From assembly GCF_011074885.1 (NCBI RefSeq), contig NC_054689.1:2294001-2358000 (forward strand): a stretch of 64,000 bases of DNA, written 5' to 3'. Below are positions 49,778 through 59,789 of the stretch, piece by piece. Origin of the DNA: Brettanomyces bruxellensis (taxonomy: Eukaryota; Ascomycota; Pichiomycetes; Pichiales; Pichiaceae). Every line of letters starts with the position of its first letter. Within the stretch, counting starts at the first letter, position 1. The translations under genes and the position numbers were made by a program. The notes beneath the pieces are model-generated. The model worked only from the letters and a program-made list of their open reading frames with translations, was not told the DNA's origin and did no database searches.

Positions 49778-51445
49778 TTAGTACTGGTAGTCTTCCATGA
49801 AACCACCCTCACCATAAAGTCTGTCCCATGTCTCAAATTCTAAGTCAATTTCCGATCTGACTTTCTTCTTTAGTTCCCCCTCAAGCAATCTCTGATAACT
49901 CCAATCTAAAAAGTCCTCGATGTTGTAATTGTTCTTAGAAAACGGTTGTGAGAGAATCTTTGCCAATGATGCAACTTGGGGATGGTAATGGTTCATCATC
50001 GTCTCCAGTTCCCAAAGAGATGAGTCTAGGGCATTGGTCTTAGCCGGGTCTTTTTCATCCGGATTAAATGGATCAACATAATACTTCTCCTTTGAGGCTT
50101 CGATATTATGGATTAAAAGCATGCATGTTGGATGTCTTTTCAAAAGATTGTACACGAATGGAATTATGGCAATAATCCCGGGGGCCGGCGAACGTAATGC
50201 TAATTGCGAAAGTCTCTTAATAAAGGAAGCAACTATTGTTGCAGAAAGATGTGTGGATGTCATAAAGAGATCAAGCATACGAAGAAACCTGGAACGTATG
50301 TTCAAATGAAGAAGTTCTGGTGTTAAAATGCAATATAGCTTCGTGTAGAAATCTGGGTAATCTAAGTTGAATCTCTTTATGAGTTCCCATAAGCCATTTA
50401 ATGCAACAATAGAAAGCGAGATGTCTCTCTCCTCTATTCCTAAGTTGTATGAGTCTGTCAAGAAGTCCATTAGCTTTGTAGGATTATTCATAAATGGAAT
50501 AACACGTTTATGTAGTATGAAAAGAATTGCTTTATATTGATCCACCGATAATTCTTTAGATTGCAAAAGAATGATCCACGACTTTTCAAAGTTCGACCTG
50601 AATGTGCTGAGATCAGAAACTTTTTGAGGAACATCCTGCACCAAAGTAGTGTCTGTATATGAATCTACATCCATTTTAGGATACATCTCTGATATTTTAA
50701 CCAGCGTGATTAAATTTGCAAGCACCATATCGAATTTGTCTTCTCTGTCTTTGAGAACCTGCGCCAATGAGATTTTCAACTGTCTAAAGAAATAATACTT
50801 CACGTCCCAGAAAGCATTAAAATACTGTTTGTAGAACTCTAGTATTAGTGGATTGTCAATTCCGTAATCGGATCCCCTAATGTTCTGCTTGTCTCCACTT
50901 ATTATGAGTGCCCGCACAATCCTATCGTACGTATTTGTAGCAAAGAATGGCTGGTCTTCACCCGGGGCCATATATTTACTTTCTGCCTTTACTATGTTCA
51001 TCACAGATGACAAACCATAAATTTGAAACTGTGCAACAAAATCTTTGTTATTACTGTATTCCCAAATCTTGAATATCGAATCAAAGTACTCGGAGTACTT
51101 TGCTTGAAGCCATCCAGAAACTATTTGTTGTTGTTTTGTGTCACTACCCCGGAGCTGAAGCTGCTTCTTAGAAAGTAGCCAAGTGAAAATTCTTGTCAGA
51201 GAAGCAACTAAACTTTGCATAGATTCCAACTTTTCATCATCCAAAGATTCATTTCCCTCAATTTCATATATCAAATTGTTCAAGTGCTGCAAAAGCCTTG
51301 CTATATTGTTAAAGTACTTTGGCGATTTCTTAGTCTCTGCTTCTAGTTTTTGAATATTGGCTTTGGTCAATGTAATGTCTTTTGCTTTTCTAGCCCTTTT
51401 TTGGTCAGATCCCGAAGCCAGATTATTCCCTCTCTTCGAAGTCAT
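49778..51445 (-). CDS. NOC4: Ribosome biogenesis protein NOC4
   Basis: Nucleolar protein that with Nop14 supports maturation and export of the small ribosomal subunit. The 555-residue protein matches the yeast length (552). It is largely alpha-helical; the conserved Noc/CBF-Mak21 domain covers about residues 300-500 and includes YPDFYTKLYCILTPELLHLN, RSRFLRMLDLFM and a C-terminal SLWELETMMNHYHPQVASLA. The N-terminus is basic (KRARKAKD). ATG at 51445. Confidence 0.92.
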   Translation of the reverse strand: MTSKRGNNLASGSDQKRARKAKDITLTKANIQKLEAETKKSPKYFNNIARLLQHLNNLIYEIEGNESLDDEKLESMQSLVASLTRIFTWLLSKKQLQLRGSDTKQQQIVSGWLQAKYSEYFDSIFKIWEYSNNKDFVAQFQIYGLSSVMNIVKAESKYMAPGEDQPFFATNTYDRIVRALIISGDKQNIRGSDYGIDNPLILEFYKQYFNAFWDVKYYFFRQLKISLAQVLKDREDKFDMVLANLITLVKISEMYPKMDVDSYTDTTLVQDVPQKVSDLSTFRSNFEKSWIILLQSKELSVDQYKAILFILHKRVIPFMNNPTKLMDFLTDSYNLGIEERDISLSIVALNGLWELIKRFNLDYPDFYTKLYCILTPELLHLNIRSRFLRMLDLFMTSTHLSATIVASFIKRLSQLALRSPAPGIIAIIPFVYNLLKRHPTCMLLIHNIEASKEKYYVDPFNPDEKDPAKTNALDSSLWELETMMNHYHPQVASLAKILSQPFSKNNYNIEDFLDWSYQRLLEGELKKKVRSEIDLEFETWDRLYGEGGFMEDYQY

Positions 51446-52234
51446 TTTATCGATCTTAACTCTTTTTATATCCGCTGATTTTTGGCCTTAACTATACAAG
51501 ATCTAAGCTTAGTTAAAGGAATGTCGTGCCCATCAAAACCTCAGACCTCAAATTTTCACCTCTGCCCTGATTCTTTTGTATCATTGCACTGCCTGAATAG
51601 TTTCCCAACCAGGGGATAAAATTTTCACTTCAAATTTTTATTTTTTTTTATTTTTTTCTTGTTCGCATACGGAGTATTTAAAGGCCTCGTTTTCCCCGCT
51701 AAAGTTCTGTCACTCAAAACATTTTAGAGATCTACGTTCCTCGTAATCCTTCCAAGTTTTACAAAAATATGATGAAAACTAGGCGTTGCTTTTTAGCACA
51801 TTCGTTGTCCCTCCCATTTTGGGAAGTGTGCCCTTCGGGGTGCCGGGGCTGGATGGATGAAAGCGTTTGGCGCAAACTATATCTTGTTACTTATTCAAGA
51901 CGCAGTTGTACATTCTGAAAATACATTCGAGAGATGTGAAGCTGGAAAGGATTACCTGGTAAAAGATGGTACACTTTTTTGAGAAAATTGCCTTATTTTA
52001 ATTGTAGTGAAGTCTAGTCTGTCGTGAAGTTGTGTAGTATACTTTACGTGCTTAGGTTAATTTTCAATGCTGTACATTTTAGAACTCAAATAACTGGAAG
52101 CAAAACAATTAAAGTGTTTCCTTTTTGTGTGTTTACGAGGTCCTACTTTCGATCACCAATCTATTCAAGTTGCAGATGTGTACCAATCATCATCCTACTT
52201 TCAAGTAATAATCTATTCAAGTTACAAATATGTA
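51446..52234. other. Spacer NOC4 5' flank/RIX1 3' flank
   Basis: A 789-base spacer with the RRPE-like elements and T-rich runs near 51640-51658. A G/C-richer patch lies at about 51820-51855. No gene recognised; the frame at 52024-52356 runs into RIX1 antisense and has no family resemblance. Confidence 0.4.
51550..51627 (-). promoter_or_regulatory. RRPE-like elements upstream of NOC4
   Basis: AAATTTTCA at 51550-51558 and AAAATTTTCA at 51618-51627 match the rRNA-processing element found ahead of ribosome-biogenesis genes (complement of TGAAAATTTT). They lie about 105-180 bases upstream of the NOC4 ATG. Confidence 0.5.
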
Positions 52235-54559
52235 CTAATCCTCATCTTCATCATCCACAACAATCGGAGGAAGTTCAATGTCAGAATCTGAATCCGAGTC
52301 TGAAGCAACGTTTTGTCCAACAGATTCTACTTTTTCTGTTTCACGGTCCACCTTGACAAATGTCTCTTCCACTTTTGCAGATAATGTCTCAACCTCCGCC
52401 TTATCTTCTGCAACTGCTTGCTTTTTAGACTCTGTTCTTTCCTTTTCTTCTTTCATAGCTATGTTTCTAAGCTCATCTTCATTTTCTTGTCTAGCCCGCT
52501 TTAACGACTGAACAGCTTTGTCTTCCTCAAGCTTTCTTTTCCTTTCTAATTTTTCTGCTTCTTCGTTGCTGTTCGCAGAATTTTTCATATTACTTTTAGT
52601 TCTTTGTCCTTCCAGTTCCTCATCATCTTCTTCTTCAGGACTATTAATCTCTTCCAAATTTGCATCTGTAATCTGGCCTACAATAGTAGACATTGGAGGA
52701 AAGCGAGGATTAAGAAGCAAACTTAGCATACGATCTTTTTTTCCAATTAACGTGCTAACAATTGGTAAAACGGACACCGGAAGTCCTCGCTGAGCAGGAT
52801 TTAACGCTAATGCCTCTAAAAGATCAATGATATCCTTATTCCGCTTATTTGCAACACCGTTGTTAAGTATTTCTTTGTTCTTGATGGCATCAAGAATTCC
52901 AAAACGAGTAATTTTCACAACCTTTGATGGGGAAAGTTTACAATTGCTCAAAGTTATGCTGAAAAACTGCCTTATTATGTGCATTACACGCTCGGTTGCA
53001 CTGAAAACAAATAGTTCAGAGTGGGCAACAATATCAGAGAGACCAATAATATTTGAATGCTTCCTACCCTTTCTGTTGTTTCTTCTATTTCCCGTAAAGT
53101 TTGTACTGCCTTTGCCATTATTTCCCCCGTTTTCAGCCGATTCTAGTCCCGTGGACATTCCACTTATATCCGGAATCTGTGGTTTTACAATTATCAAGGC
53201 CGCAGAAACAATATGATCGATTGTGGAAGAATCTGAAAGTGTTCCGACATTGGAAATCAACTCTGTAGAGGCATTAATCACATCAACAACCAATTCTTCA
53301 TCTTCTGCAACCGCTTTCTTGTCCATAGTCGCTTTACCTTTGGAAATAGTAACCGGGATCGCGGAATCTAGTGTAGAGAGAATTGATGTGTGGTGTAATA
53401 AGATTTCAGTAGGGAAATTGCTCTCTAGCGATTGAATAAAATGAATACCGGCCCTATTAACTTGCTTCAATGATTGCGATATGAACACACGAGTTAGTGG
53501 ATCCCGAATGTCCCGTTTTATTGGTAAATATCCAACATTCATGCTAGTCAACAGTTCTCCCAAAGTAACAAACTGTGCCAAGGGAACTCGAACGGTAGTT
53601 AGAGTTGGTATTGAAATGTAGGCAGATATAAAGGCGCAAAGTGCCTCGATCCGTTTTGAAATTTTAAATAGGTCAAGTGGATTCTCTGCTATGTCAATAT
53701 TCAATGAATCAAAAACAAAATTCTCCGTAATAGAATCTGAACGATCATCTGGCAATAGCTTCATTCTGGATGCAAAATCCGGATCCTGGGAAGTTTCCAA
53801 AAGTTCATCGTAAATAGACAAGATTGATCTCATCTCTAGCAAAAGATTTGAAACCTTCTTTTTCCATATTTTTTCAGGTCCTTCTCTGGAAAGACTGAAT
53901 GATAAAAGAGCTAAGCATCTAAAACAAAGGTTCACTAAGCACGGATCCATCGAAAAGTAATTGTCATCACCAGCAAGAAGATTACTTAATTGGGTCTCAA
54001 ACTTAGAACCAAATGGTCGAAATGTTGTGCTGTGATATAGAAGAATGTTATAAAGAGTCTGTATGGCATCTTCCGGGATGAGTGCAATATTATCAATTAG
54101 AGCTGCTATAATTGATGGAAGTCTTGGCGTTAAGACTTCTCTTGTTAACGTTGGCTTGGATCTAATCCTGCTGATTGCAAATTTTAATGCTTCGCTGGCA
54201 CTTTGCAGGGTTGCAAGCTTTTCCTTGTTTGGATTAGAATAGTCTGTGATGAAGCATTTGCTTGATAAAATTTTGACCATAGATCCAATCATTTCTTTGA
54301 GGTAAGGAGACATCAAAATCCGTAAATGAAGGCTGATAACCACAAATAGTTTACATCCAATCCATCTAAAATCGTCTCTTTTAGATAGTAAATAATTATT
54401 CACCCTTGAACATATATGATTTATATCAACCTGTGAAGCATCCGAGATTGTCGATGCTTTAGATAGCGTTCTTAAAATTAATGAGAGGTCATAGTCAAAG
54501 ATGTTTTCACCATCAAGGACATTTATAATCGCATCAAGGGATGACGATTTTGATATCAT
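52235..54559 (-). CDS. RIX1: Pre-rRNA processing protein RIX1
   Basis: Scaffold of the Rix1-Ipi complex that works with the Rea1 AAA+ ATPase on pre-60S ribosomal particles. The 774-residue protein is helical-repeat rich. Family blocks in the N-terminal half include RSKPTLTREVLTPRLPSIIA and LLYHSTTFRPFGSKFETQLS, both typical of Rix1. A Lys/Glu-rich coiled-coil region (about 660-730) and an acidic C-terminal tail ending VVDDEDED follow. ATG at 54559; divergent from RRP46 with only 276 bases between. Confidence 0.9.
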   Translation of the reverse strand: MISKSSSLDAIINVLDGENIFDYDLSLILRTLSKASTISDASQVDINHICSRVNNYLLSKRDDFRWIGCKLFVVISLHLRILMSPYLKEMIGSMVKILSSKCFITDYSNPNKEKLATLQSASEALKFAISRIRSKPTLTREVLTPRLPSIIAALIDNIALIPEDAIQTLYNILLYHSTTFRPFGSKFETQLSNLLAGDDNYFSMDPCLVNLCFRCLALLSFSLSREGPEKIWKKKVSNLLLEMRSILSIYDELLETSQDPDFASRMKLLPDDRSDSITENFVFDSLNIDIAENPLDLFKISKRIEALCAFISAYISIPTLTTVRVPLAQFVTLGELLTSMNVGYLPIKRDIRDPLTRVFISQSLKQVNRAGIHFIQSLESNFPTEILLHHTSILSTLDSAIPVTISKGKATMDKKAVAEDEELVVDVINASTELISNVGTLSDSSTIDHIVSAALIIVKPQIPDISGMSTGLESAENGGNNGKGSTNFTGNRRNNRKGRKHSNIIGLSDIVAHSELFVFSATERVMHIIRQFFSITLSNCKLSPSKVVKITRFGILDAIKNKEILNNGVANKRNKDIIDLLEALALNPAQRGLPVSVLPIVSTLIGKKDRMLSLLLNPRFPPMSTIVGQITDANLEEINSPEEEDDEELEGQRTKSNMKNSANSNEEAEKLERKRKLEEDKAVQSLKRARQENEDELRNIAMKEEKERTESKKQAVAEDKAEVETLSAKVEETFVKVDRETEKVESVGQNVASDSDSDSDIELPPIVVDDEDED

Positions 54560-54835
54560 TGTATTTTTTGTTGGTATCTATGCTTTACTGCCAAAATGTG
54601 CCTCTTTATATACTAATAACCAAGCTTTCTTGAGCTTAGGCATTCATGAACAGAAGAGTGAAAAATTCTGCACTTTTTTTTTTTTTTTTTTAAGTCCTCA
54701 TATAATTTTCATATAATTTTCATCTACTTTCCTACTTCTTGACGTTAGTTAAGAGAAATATACAACTTATAAAGGAAGGCAAGAATTATCTAACTATCGG
54801 CTTTCTTTGGTATTTTGATCTAGCGAATAAACAGA
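54560..54835. promoter_or_regulatory. Bidirectional promoter RIX1/RRP46 with RRPE-like site
   Basis: The 276-base spacer separates two divergent RNA-maturation genes. It contains TGAAAAATT (54659-54667), close to the RRPE consensus TGAAAAATTTT, directly followed by an 18-base T run, a combination usual in ribosome-biogenesis promoters. Confidence 0.55.
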
Positions 54836-55504
54836 ATGTTACTTGATATAAATACCGGCATACTTGAGCAAGTAGATGGGTCTGCCAGCTTCAGTTTTGG
54901 ACCTACTAAAGTGATAACTTCCGTTGCTGGACCTTTGGAACTCACAAAATCGAAGAATGAAAGACCAAACTCCGCTTTTATTGATCTAAATATCCGTCCT
55001 GCAACAGGGGTACCAAGTACAAGGGAGGCATTACTTGAGAGCAAGGTGTTGAAAGTATTGGCGAGTGTGATTGATGTTTCACGGTATTCGCTAAAACAGA
55101 TACAAATAAACAATCAGATAGTTGAGCCAGGCGAGGATTCTCGATATACGGTGAACGAATTGGCAGCCGTCATAAATTCTACTTTTATAGCATTGCTCGA
55201 TTCTGGAATATCGTTGAAGGCTTCATTTCTGGCATCTGTTTGTGCAATTGACGAATCACATAAGTTGATAGTGAATCCCAACGAGACACAGTTACGACAT
55301 TCTGTTTCACAACATATAGTTGTTTTTTCATTATCCGATGGCAAATGCAAGAATCTCTTGTACAGTGATTCAAAGGGGAAATTTACAGAGAGTGAGTACT
55401 TTCAGGCATTGGATAACTGCTCATCTGAGATTGAAGTGCAGATTCCAGCAGTTAGAGAATTTTTAGTGGAAAAGGTGAAGCGTGACTATGTGTGGAAGTT
55501 ATAG
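54836..55504 (+). CDS. RRP46: Exosome complex subunit RRP46
   Basis: Ring subunit of the RNA exosome (RNase PH fold, catalytically inert in yeasts). The 222-residue protein begins MLLDINTGILEQVDGSASFS, followed by GPTKVITSVAGPLE and ATGVPSTREALLESKV. The downstream blocks GEDSRYTVNELAAVINSTFI and ALLDSGISLKA fit Rrp46 in order and length (223 in S. cerevisiae). Convergent with VAS1. Confidence 0.88.
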   Translation: MLLDINTGILEQVDGSASFSFGPTKVITSVAGPLELTKSKNERPNSAFIDLNIRPATGVPSTREALLESKVLKVLASVIDVSRYSLKQIQINNQIVEPGEDSRYTVNELAAVINSTFIALLDSGISLKASFLASVCAIDESHKLIVNPNETQLRHSVSQHIVVFSLSDGKCKNLLYSDSKGKFTESEYFQALDNCSSEIEVQIPAVREFLVEKVKRDYVWKL

Positions 55505-55543
55505 TGAAATTGCTAAAACTGTGATGAAAACTGTGATCAGAAT

Positions 55544-55620
55544 ATGGTCAACATGGTCAAAATGGTCAAAATGGTCAAATATGATCAAATATGATCAAAT
55601 ATGGTCAAATATGGTCAAAA
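55544..55620 (+). repeat. ATGGTCAAA tandem repeat between RRP46 and VAS1
   Basis: Eight copies of ATGGTCA or ATGATCA start at 55544, 55553, 55562, 55571, 55581, 55591, 55601 and 55611. The period is 9 bases for the first steps and then 10. It lies in the 284-base convergent spacer. Confidence 0.85.
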
Positions 55621-55788
55621 CTAAAAATATAGTCAAAATTAACATTAGAGGAAGATTCTGTACAATAATAAAGCGTTTTAAAACAAATAGCTCGATTGAT
55701 GTATTTTTAAAAGCATGTATTATGCCTACAGATAAAATAAAGAAGTGCAAGCAACCAAATAAAGATCAAGTAAAAGGAACCTGCTAAC

Positions 55789-58700
55789 TCACAACTTCAA
55801 CTTCTCGAGGTTAGCAATGGTAGCTTTGTAGCCCTCTATATCAGCCTCAGCATTAACTGCATTCTTGGTGTTTTTCTCTTTCGCATCTTCTGAAGCCTTG
55901 ATCTTGTAATCTTCGGCGCTCATCACCTTTTTCAAATTCTTCAACGTGGACTCCGATTTAGTCAACTTCCTGTTGACCTTCTCTATCTCCTTGTCGATGT
56001 CAATTGCACCTTTAACCATCAAGTGAACATTACACTCAGGTGATGCAGCATCCAAGACACAGCCATTAGGAACTTCTGAAGCAGATGAAACGATCTCAAC
56101 ATCAACAACAGCCTTTATCAAAGACTGAATAGCATCCTTCTGGTCTTCAGAGATAGCCTTAACGTCATCACTCGAGGTCTCGATGTAGATCTTCGCGTTC
56201 TTCGTGATGTTATACTGGGAAAGCAAGGATCTGGCAGACTTAATGATATTCAGAACAAGGTTGTAAGCAACCTCTGCCTTTGGATTGTCCAAGTCCTTCC
56301 TGTACTCAGGGTACTTAGCCTTGACAATGGTCTCAGCCCTCTCGGAAGCTCTCTTTGGCAATCTCTGCCACATCTCTTCAGTGACAAATGGCATGAATGG
56401 ATGAATCATCCTTAGAGCACCGTCAATACACGTGTAAAGAGTGTCTCTGGCAGATTTCTTTTGCTCCTCGGTTCCTTCAAGAATAAGATACTTGGAGTTT
56501 TCAATGTACACATCACACAACTCGTACAACCAGAAGTTGTAGATGGCCTGGGTGGCCTCGTAGAAGTCTCTCTGCTCAAGAGTCTCGTTCAACTTCTTGG
56601 CACAGCAGTTCATTCTGTGCAAAATCCACTTCTCAACCAACGTCTCCTTGCCAGAAAGCTTGGCCTCGGCAGGAGGAACGTAATCGTCACCTAATCTCAT
56701 CAGAACGAACTTGGTGGCCTGGAAAATCTTGTTGCAGAACTTCCTGTAACCTGCAACACGAAGAATATCGAGGTTGATGTCCCTTCCACCGGTGGTGTAA
56801 GCACACAAGGCGAAACGAAGTGCATCCGTACCACATTGAGGAATGCCGCTAGGATATGACAAAGCCTGGCCCTTCTTAGCCTTCTCGATCTCTCTTGGGT
56901 CCAAGTTACCGTTGTACAACTGCTTGTGCAAGTTTTCGAGAGAAATACCGTGGATGACATCCCATGGATCAACAACATTACCCAAAGACTTGGACATCTT
57001 CCTTCCCTGGGCATCTCTAACCAACGAGTGGCAGAAAACTTCCTTGAAAGGAACGTCTCCCGTCATTTTGATTCCAAGCATGATCATACGTGCAACCCAG
57101 AAGAAGAGAATATCCCAGCCGGTCTCCAACATCGACATTGGGTGGAAAACCTCCATGTCCTTGTTCTTCTCAGGCCATCCCAAAGTGGACAAAGGCCACA
57201 AACCGGACGAGAACCACGTGTCAAGAACATCTTCATCCTGCTCAAGGGTGAACTTCAAACCGCTAAACTTCTTCTCAGCCTTCTCCTGGGCCTCCTCCAA
57301 AGTACGGCCGGCAATCCAGTAGTCACTACTGTCTTTGCTGTTGTTTTGGCCCTCAATATTCACAAAGTACACTGGGCACCTGTGTCCCCACCAAAGCTGA
57401 CGAGAAATACACCAATCCTGGATGTTCTCCAACCAGTGGTAGAATTCATGAAGAGACGAAACTGGCGAAATGGTGATCTTGCCCTCCTTAACGGCTTTGA
57501 TGGCATCCTCGGCCATCTTCTTCTCGCTGACCCACCACTGAGGCTTCAAGTAAGGCTCAACAACATCACCTGAACGCGAGCAGAATGGCAAAGTCATCTC
57601 GTGGCCTTCCTCACGAAGCCATAAGCCCTTCTTCTTCAATTGCTCGATAACGACAGTCCTGGCATCAAACCTCTTGAGCCCAGCATACTCACCACAGTTC
57701 TCGTTCAACTTACCGTCATCCGTGAAGATGTTGATGAACTCCAAGTTGTTCCTCTTACCGGTACTGTAATCGTTGTAATCGTGGCCCGGGGTGATCTTGA
57801 CGGCACCGGTACCGAACTCCATATCAACGGCCTGCGCATCCGTGATAATAGGAATCTTCCTGTCGCTAAATGGACACTGCACAAACTTGCCGTGCAAATG
57901 GGCGTATCTCTTATCATCCGGATGGACTGCGACTGCCGTATCTCCGAAGATAGTCTCCGGACGAGTGGTAGCAACCACCAAACGCTCGTCTGAGCCAACA
58001 ACTGGGTATGCAAAGTACGTAAGCACACCGAACTCCACCTTCTGGTCGTAACCCGGAACAGAAACCATGGTGTGTCCTGCAACGGTCTTATTTTCGACCT
58101 CCAAGTTCGAGATGGCCGTGTTCAACTTCACCGACCAGTTCACCAACCGGTTGTCCCTGTAGATGATACCCTCGTCAAACAATCTGACAAACGCCTCGGC
58201 AACTGCCTTGGAACGCTTATCATCAAGAGTGAATGCCTCCCTGGACCAGTCGTACGATGCACCCATTGCCTGGAACTGTGACTTGATCCGTGCATGGAAC
58301 TTCTCCTTCCACTCCCAGACCTTCTTGGTGAATTCCGTCCTTCCAAGATCGTGCCTGGTCTTCTTTTCCGTCTTCCATAGATTCTTCTCCACAACAGACT
58401 GCGTTGCAATACCGGCATGATCGAAACCCGGAATGTAGAGCACGGTCTTGCCCTTCATTCTGTTCCAACGAACCAACGTGTCCTGAATGGAAACCGTGAG
58501 GGCGTGACCAATGTGCAAGGCACCGGTCACATTAGGAGGTGGTGCAGGAATGACAAACAGACCTTCCGGCTTCACCTTGCCGTCTTCCGTATATTCAGGC
58601 TTGAAAAAGCCCTGTTTCACCCACCAATCGTACCACGACGATTCCACGGCCTGTGGGTCGTAAGATGAGAATGATGGGTCCTTCAAACTGACCAGAATCT

Positions 58701-59178
58701 TCTTCTCACCTGGAATAGTCTTGTCAACAAACTTTGGTGCTGGTTCTGCCTTTTCCTTGCTTTTTTTCTGCTTTGTAGCCTGGTTCTTTGCCTGGTTTTT
58801 GGCCAACTGCTCTCTCTTCTTCTTCTTTGCCAAGAACTTGGCCATTTTAGCCTTCTTCTTGGCCTCTTTAGCCTTCTTCTTGGCTTCCTTCTTCGCCTTC
58901 TTTGCTGCCAACTCTTCTGGACTTAAGGTCTTATCCTCCTCTTCCTTCTTGTCCTTTGTTTCTGCTTTAACTTCCTTCGCTTGCTCACTCATGTTTGACC
59001 TGAATATACCAAAATTCCTCGATATGCCTTGCTGATCAAATAGATTTCTAGTGTTATAGTCTTTTCCACTCAATAAACTAAAATTCCTATAGCCTATTAA
59101 GTTCTGAAGATGCGATCCGATCCTTCTATTTCCCAAGTTTCTAAACGAGTTTCGCAATACTAGCTTACTAAGGTACAT
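55789..59178 (-). CDS. VAS1: Valyl-tRNA synthetase, mitochondrial and cytosolic forms
   Basis: Class I aminoacyl-tRNA synthetase charging tRNA-Val. The long form (1129 residues) starts at ATG 59178 with a basic, acid-free mitochondrial presequence (LSKLVLRNSFRNLGNRR). A second in-frame ATG at 58992 (NMSEQAKEVK) starts a cytosolic form of 1067 residues. The two-start arrangement is known for S. cerevisiae VAS1. A lysine-rich stretch (about residues 85-145) is followed by the catalytic core with HIGH in NVTGALHIGHALTV (about residue 221) and KMSKS in GRKMSKSLGNVVDP (about 725). The editing domain, anticodon-binding domain and C-terminal coiled coil (about 1060-1129) are in order. An upstream TTG extension was ignored. 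Confidence 0.95.
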   Translation of the reverse strand: MYLSKLVLRNSFRNLGNRRIGSHLQNLIGYRNFSLLSGKDYNTRNLFDQQGISRNFGIFRSNMSEQAKEVKAETKDKKEEEDKTLSPEELAAKKAKKEAKKKAKEAKKKAKMAKFLAKKKKREQLAKNQAKNQATKQKKSKEKAEPAPKFVDKTIPGEKKILVSLKDPSFSSYDPQAVESSWYDWWVKQGFFKPEYTEDGKVKPEGLFVIPAPPPNVTGALHIGHALTVSIQDTLVRWNRMKGKTVLYIPGFDHAGIATQSVVEKNLWKTEKKTRHDLGRTEFTKKVWEWKEKFHARIKSQFQAMGASYDWSREAFTLDDKRSKAVAEAFVRLFDEGIIYRDNRLVNWSVKLNTAISNLEVENKTVAGHTMVSVPGYDQKVEFGVLTYFAYPVVGSDERLVVATTRPETIFGDTAVAVHPDDKRYAHLHGKFVQCPFSDRKIPIITDAQAVDMEFGTGAVKITPGHDYNDYSTGKRNNLEFINIFTDDGKLNENCGEYAGLKRFDARTVVIEQLKKKGLWLREEGHEMTLPFCSRSGDVVEPYLKPQWWVSEKKMAEDAIKAVKEGKITISPVSSLHEFYHWLENIQDWCISRQLWWGHRCPVYFVNIEGQNNSKDSSDYWIAGRTLEEAQEKAEKKFSGLKFTLEQDEDVLDTWFSSGLWPLSTLGWPEKNKDMEVFHPMSMLETGWDILFFWVARMIMLGIKMTGDVPFKEVFCHSLVRDAQGRKMSKSLGNVVDPWDVIHGISLENLHKQLYNGNLDPREIEKAKKGQALSYPSGIPQCGTDALRFALCAYTTGGRDINLDILRVAGYRKFCNKIFQATKFVLMRLGDDYVPPAEAKLSGKETLVEKWILHRMNCCAKKLNETLEQRDFYEATQAIYNFWLYELCDVYIENSKYLILEGTEEQKKSARDTLYTCIDGALRMIHPFMPFVTEEMWQRLPKRASERAETIVKAKYPEYRKDLDNPKAEVAYNLVLNIIKSARSLLSQYNITKNAKIYIETSSDDVKAISEDQKDAIQSLIKAVVDVEIVSSASEVPNGCVLDAASPECNVHLMVKGAIDIDKEIEKVNRKLTKSESTLKNLKKVMSAEDYKIKASEDAKEKNTKNAVNAEADIEGYKATIANLEKLKL
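58992..58992 (-). other. VAS1: Alternative cytosolic start codon of VAS1
   Basis: The ATG at 58992-58990, 62 codons after the first, removes the presequence and begins with an acidic/lysine-rich cytosolic N-terminus. Leaky scanning past the first ATG would give the cytosolic enzyme, as in S. cerevisiae. Confidence 0.7.
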
Positions 59179-59789
59179 ATATGAGACTAAGATCTCCAAA
59201 TTTTCCCTTCAAATCGATGTTGTCGTAAGCGTTGAAGATAACAATCTAATTTCACCATATCTTTTTTTTTTTTTTCTCCCTACTATTTTCCCACGGATTT
59301 TCTTTGTATATGGCTGTCCGCACTCATATTTTTCAGATGTGTCGTCCGTACTTTTTTATTTTTTTCAAAAAATTTTTCAGTATCGTCAACAATATGGGGT
59401 ACACTATTAGTCAAGATCTGGTTTGACTCATGTTGCTCTTTCGCACGTACAATATATTCGAAAACTGATCCTATCTATCCCTACATCAGATATTTCACAC
59501 TATTACAATTATTAGCAATCTAGTTGCCTCTACTCTTAATGTCATGCTGTTACCTAAAAGAATTATTCGTATCGGTAGTTATCCTGTGTCTCCCAAATTC
59601 CTTAATTTTTTTTTTTTTTTTTCATTTCAAGGATTTAAAAAATCACTTGTCCTGTCAGGTGCACGGTTGTACTTCATCCTTTATCTTTCTGTGACGTTTA
59701 TCCTGCGCTTACAGATCTATATTAGATGTAAACTAGAACAGAGTATTAACCATCATTCGTTTAGAAGTTGAATTTTAAAGCATTTGAGC
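59179..59789. promoter_or_regulatory. Divergent promoter region VAS1/PRP31 with RRPE-like site
   Basis: A 611-base spacer upstream of both genes. AAAAAATTTTTCA at 59367-59379 is a full RRPE-type match, 190 bases from the VAS1 start. T runs lie near 59263-59275 and 59608-59621. Confidence 0.5.
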
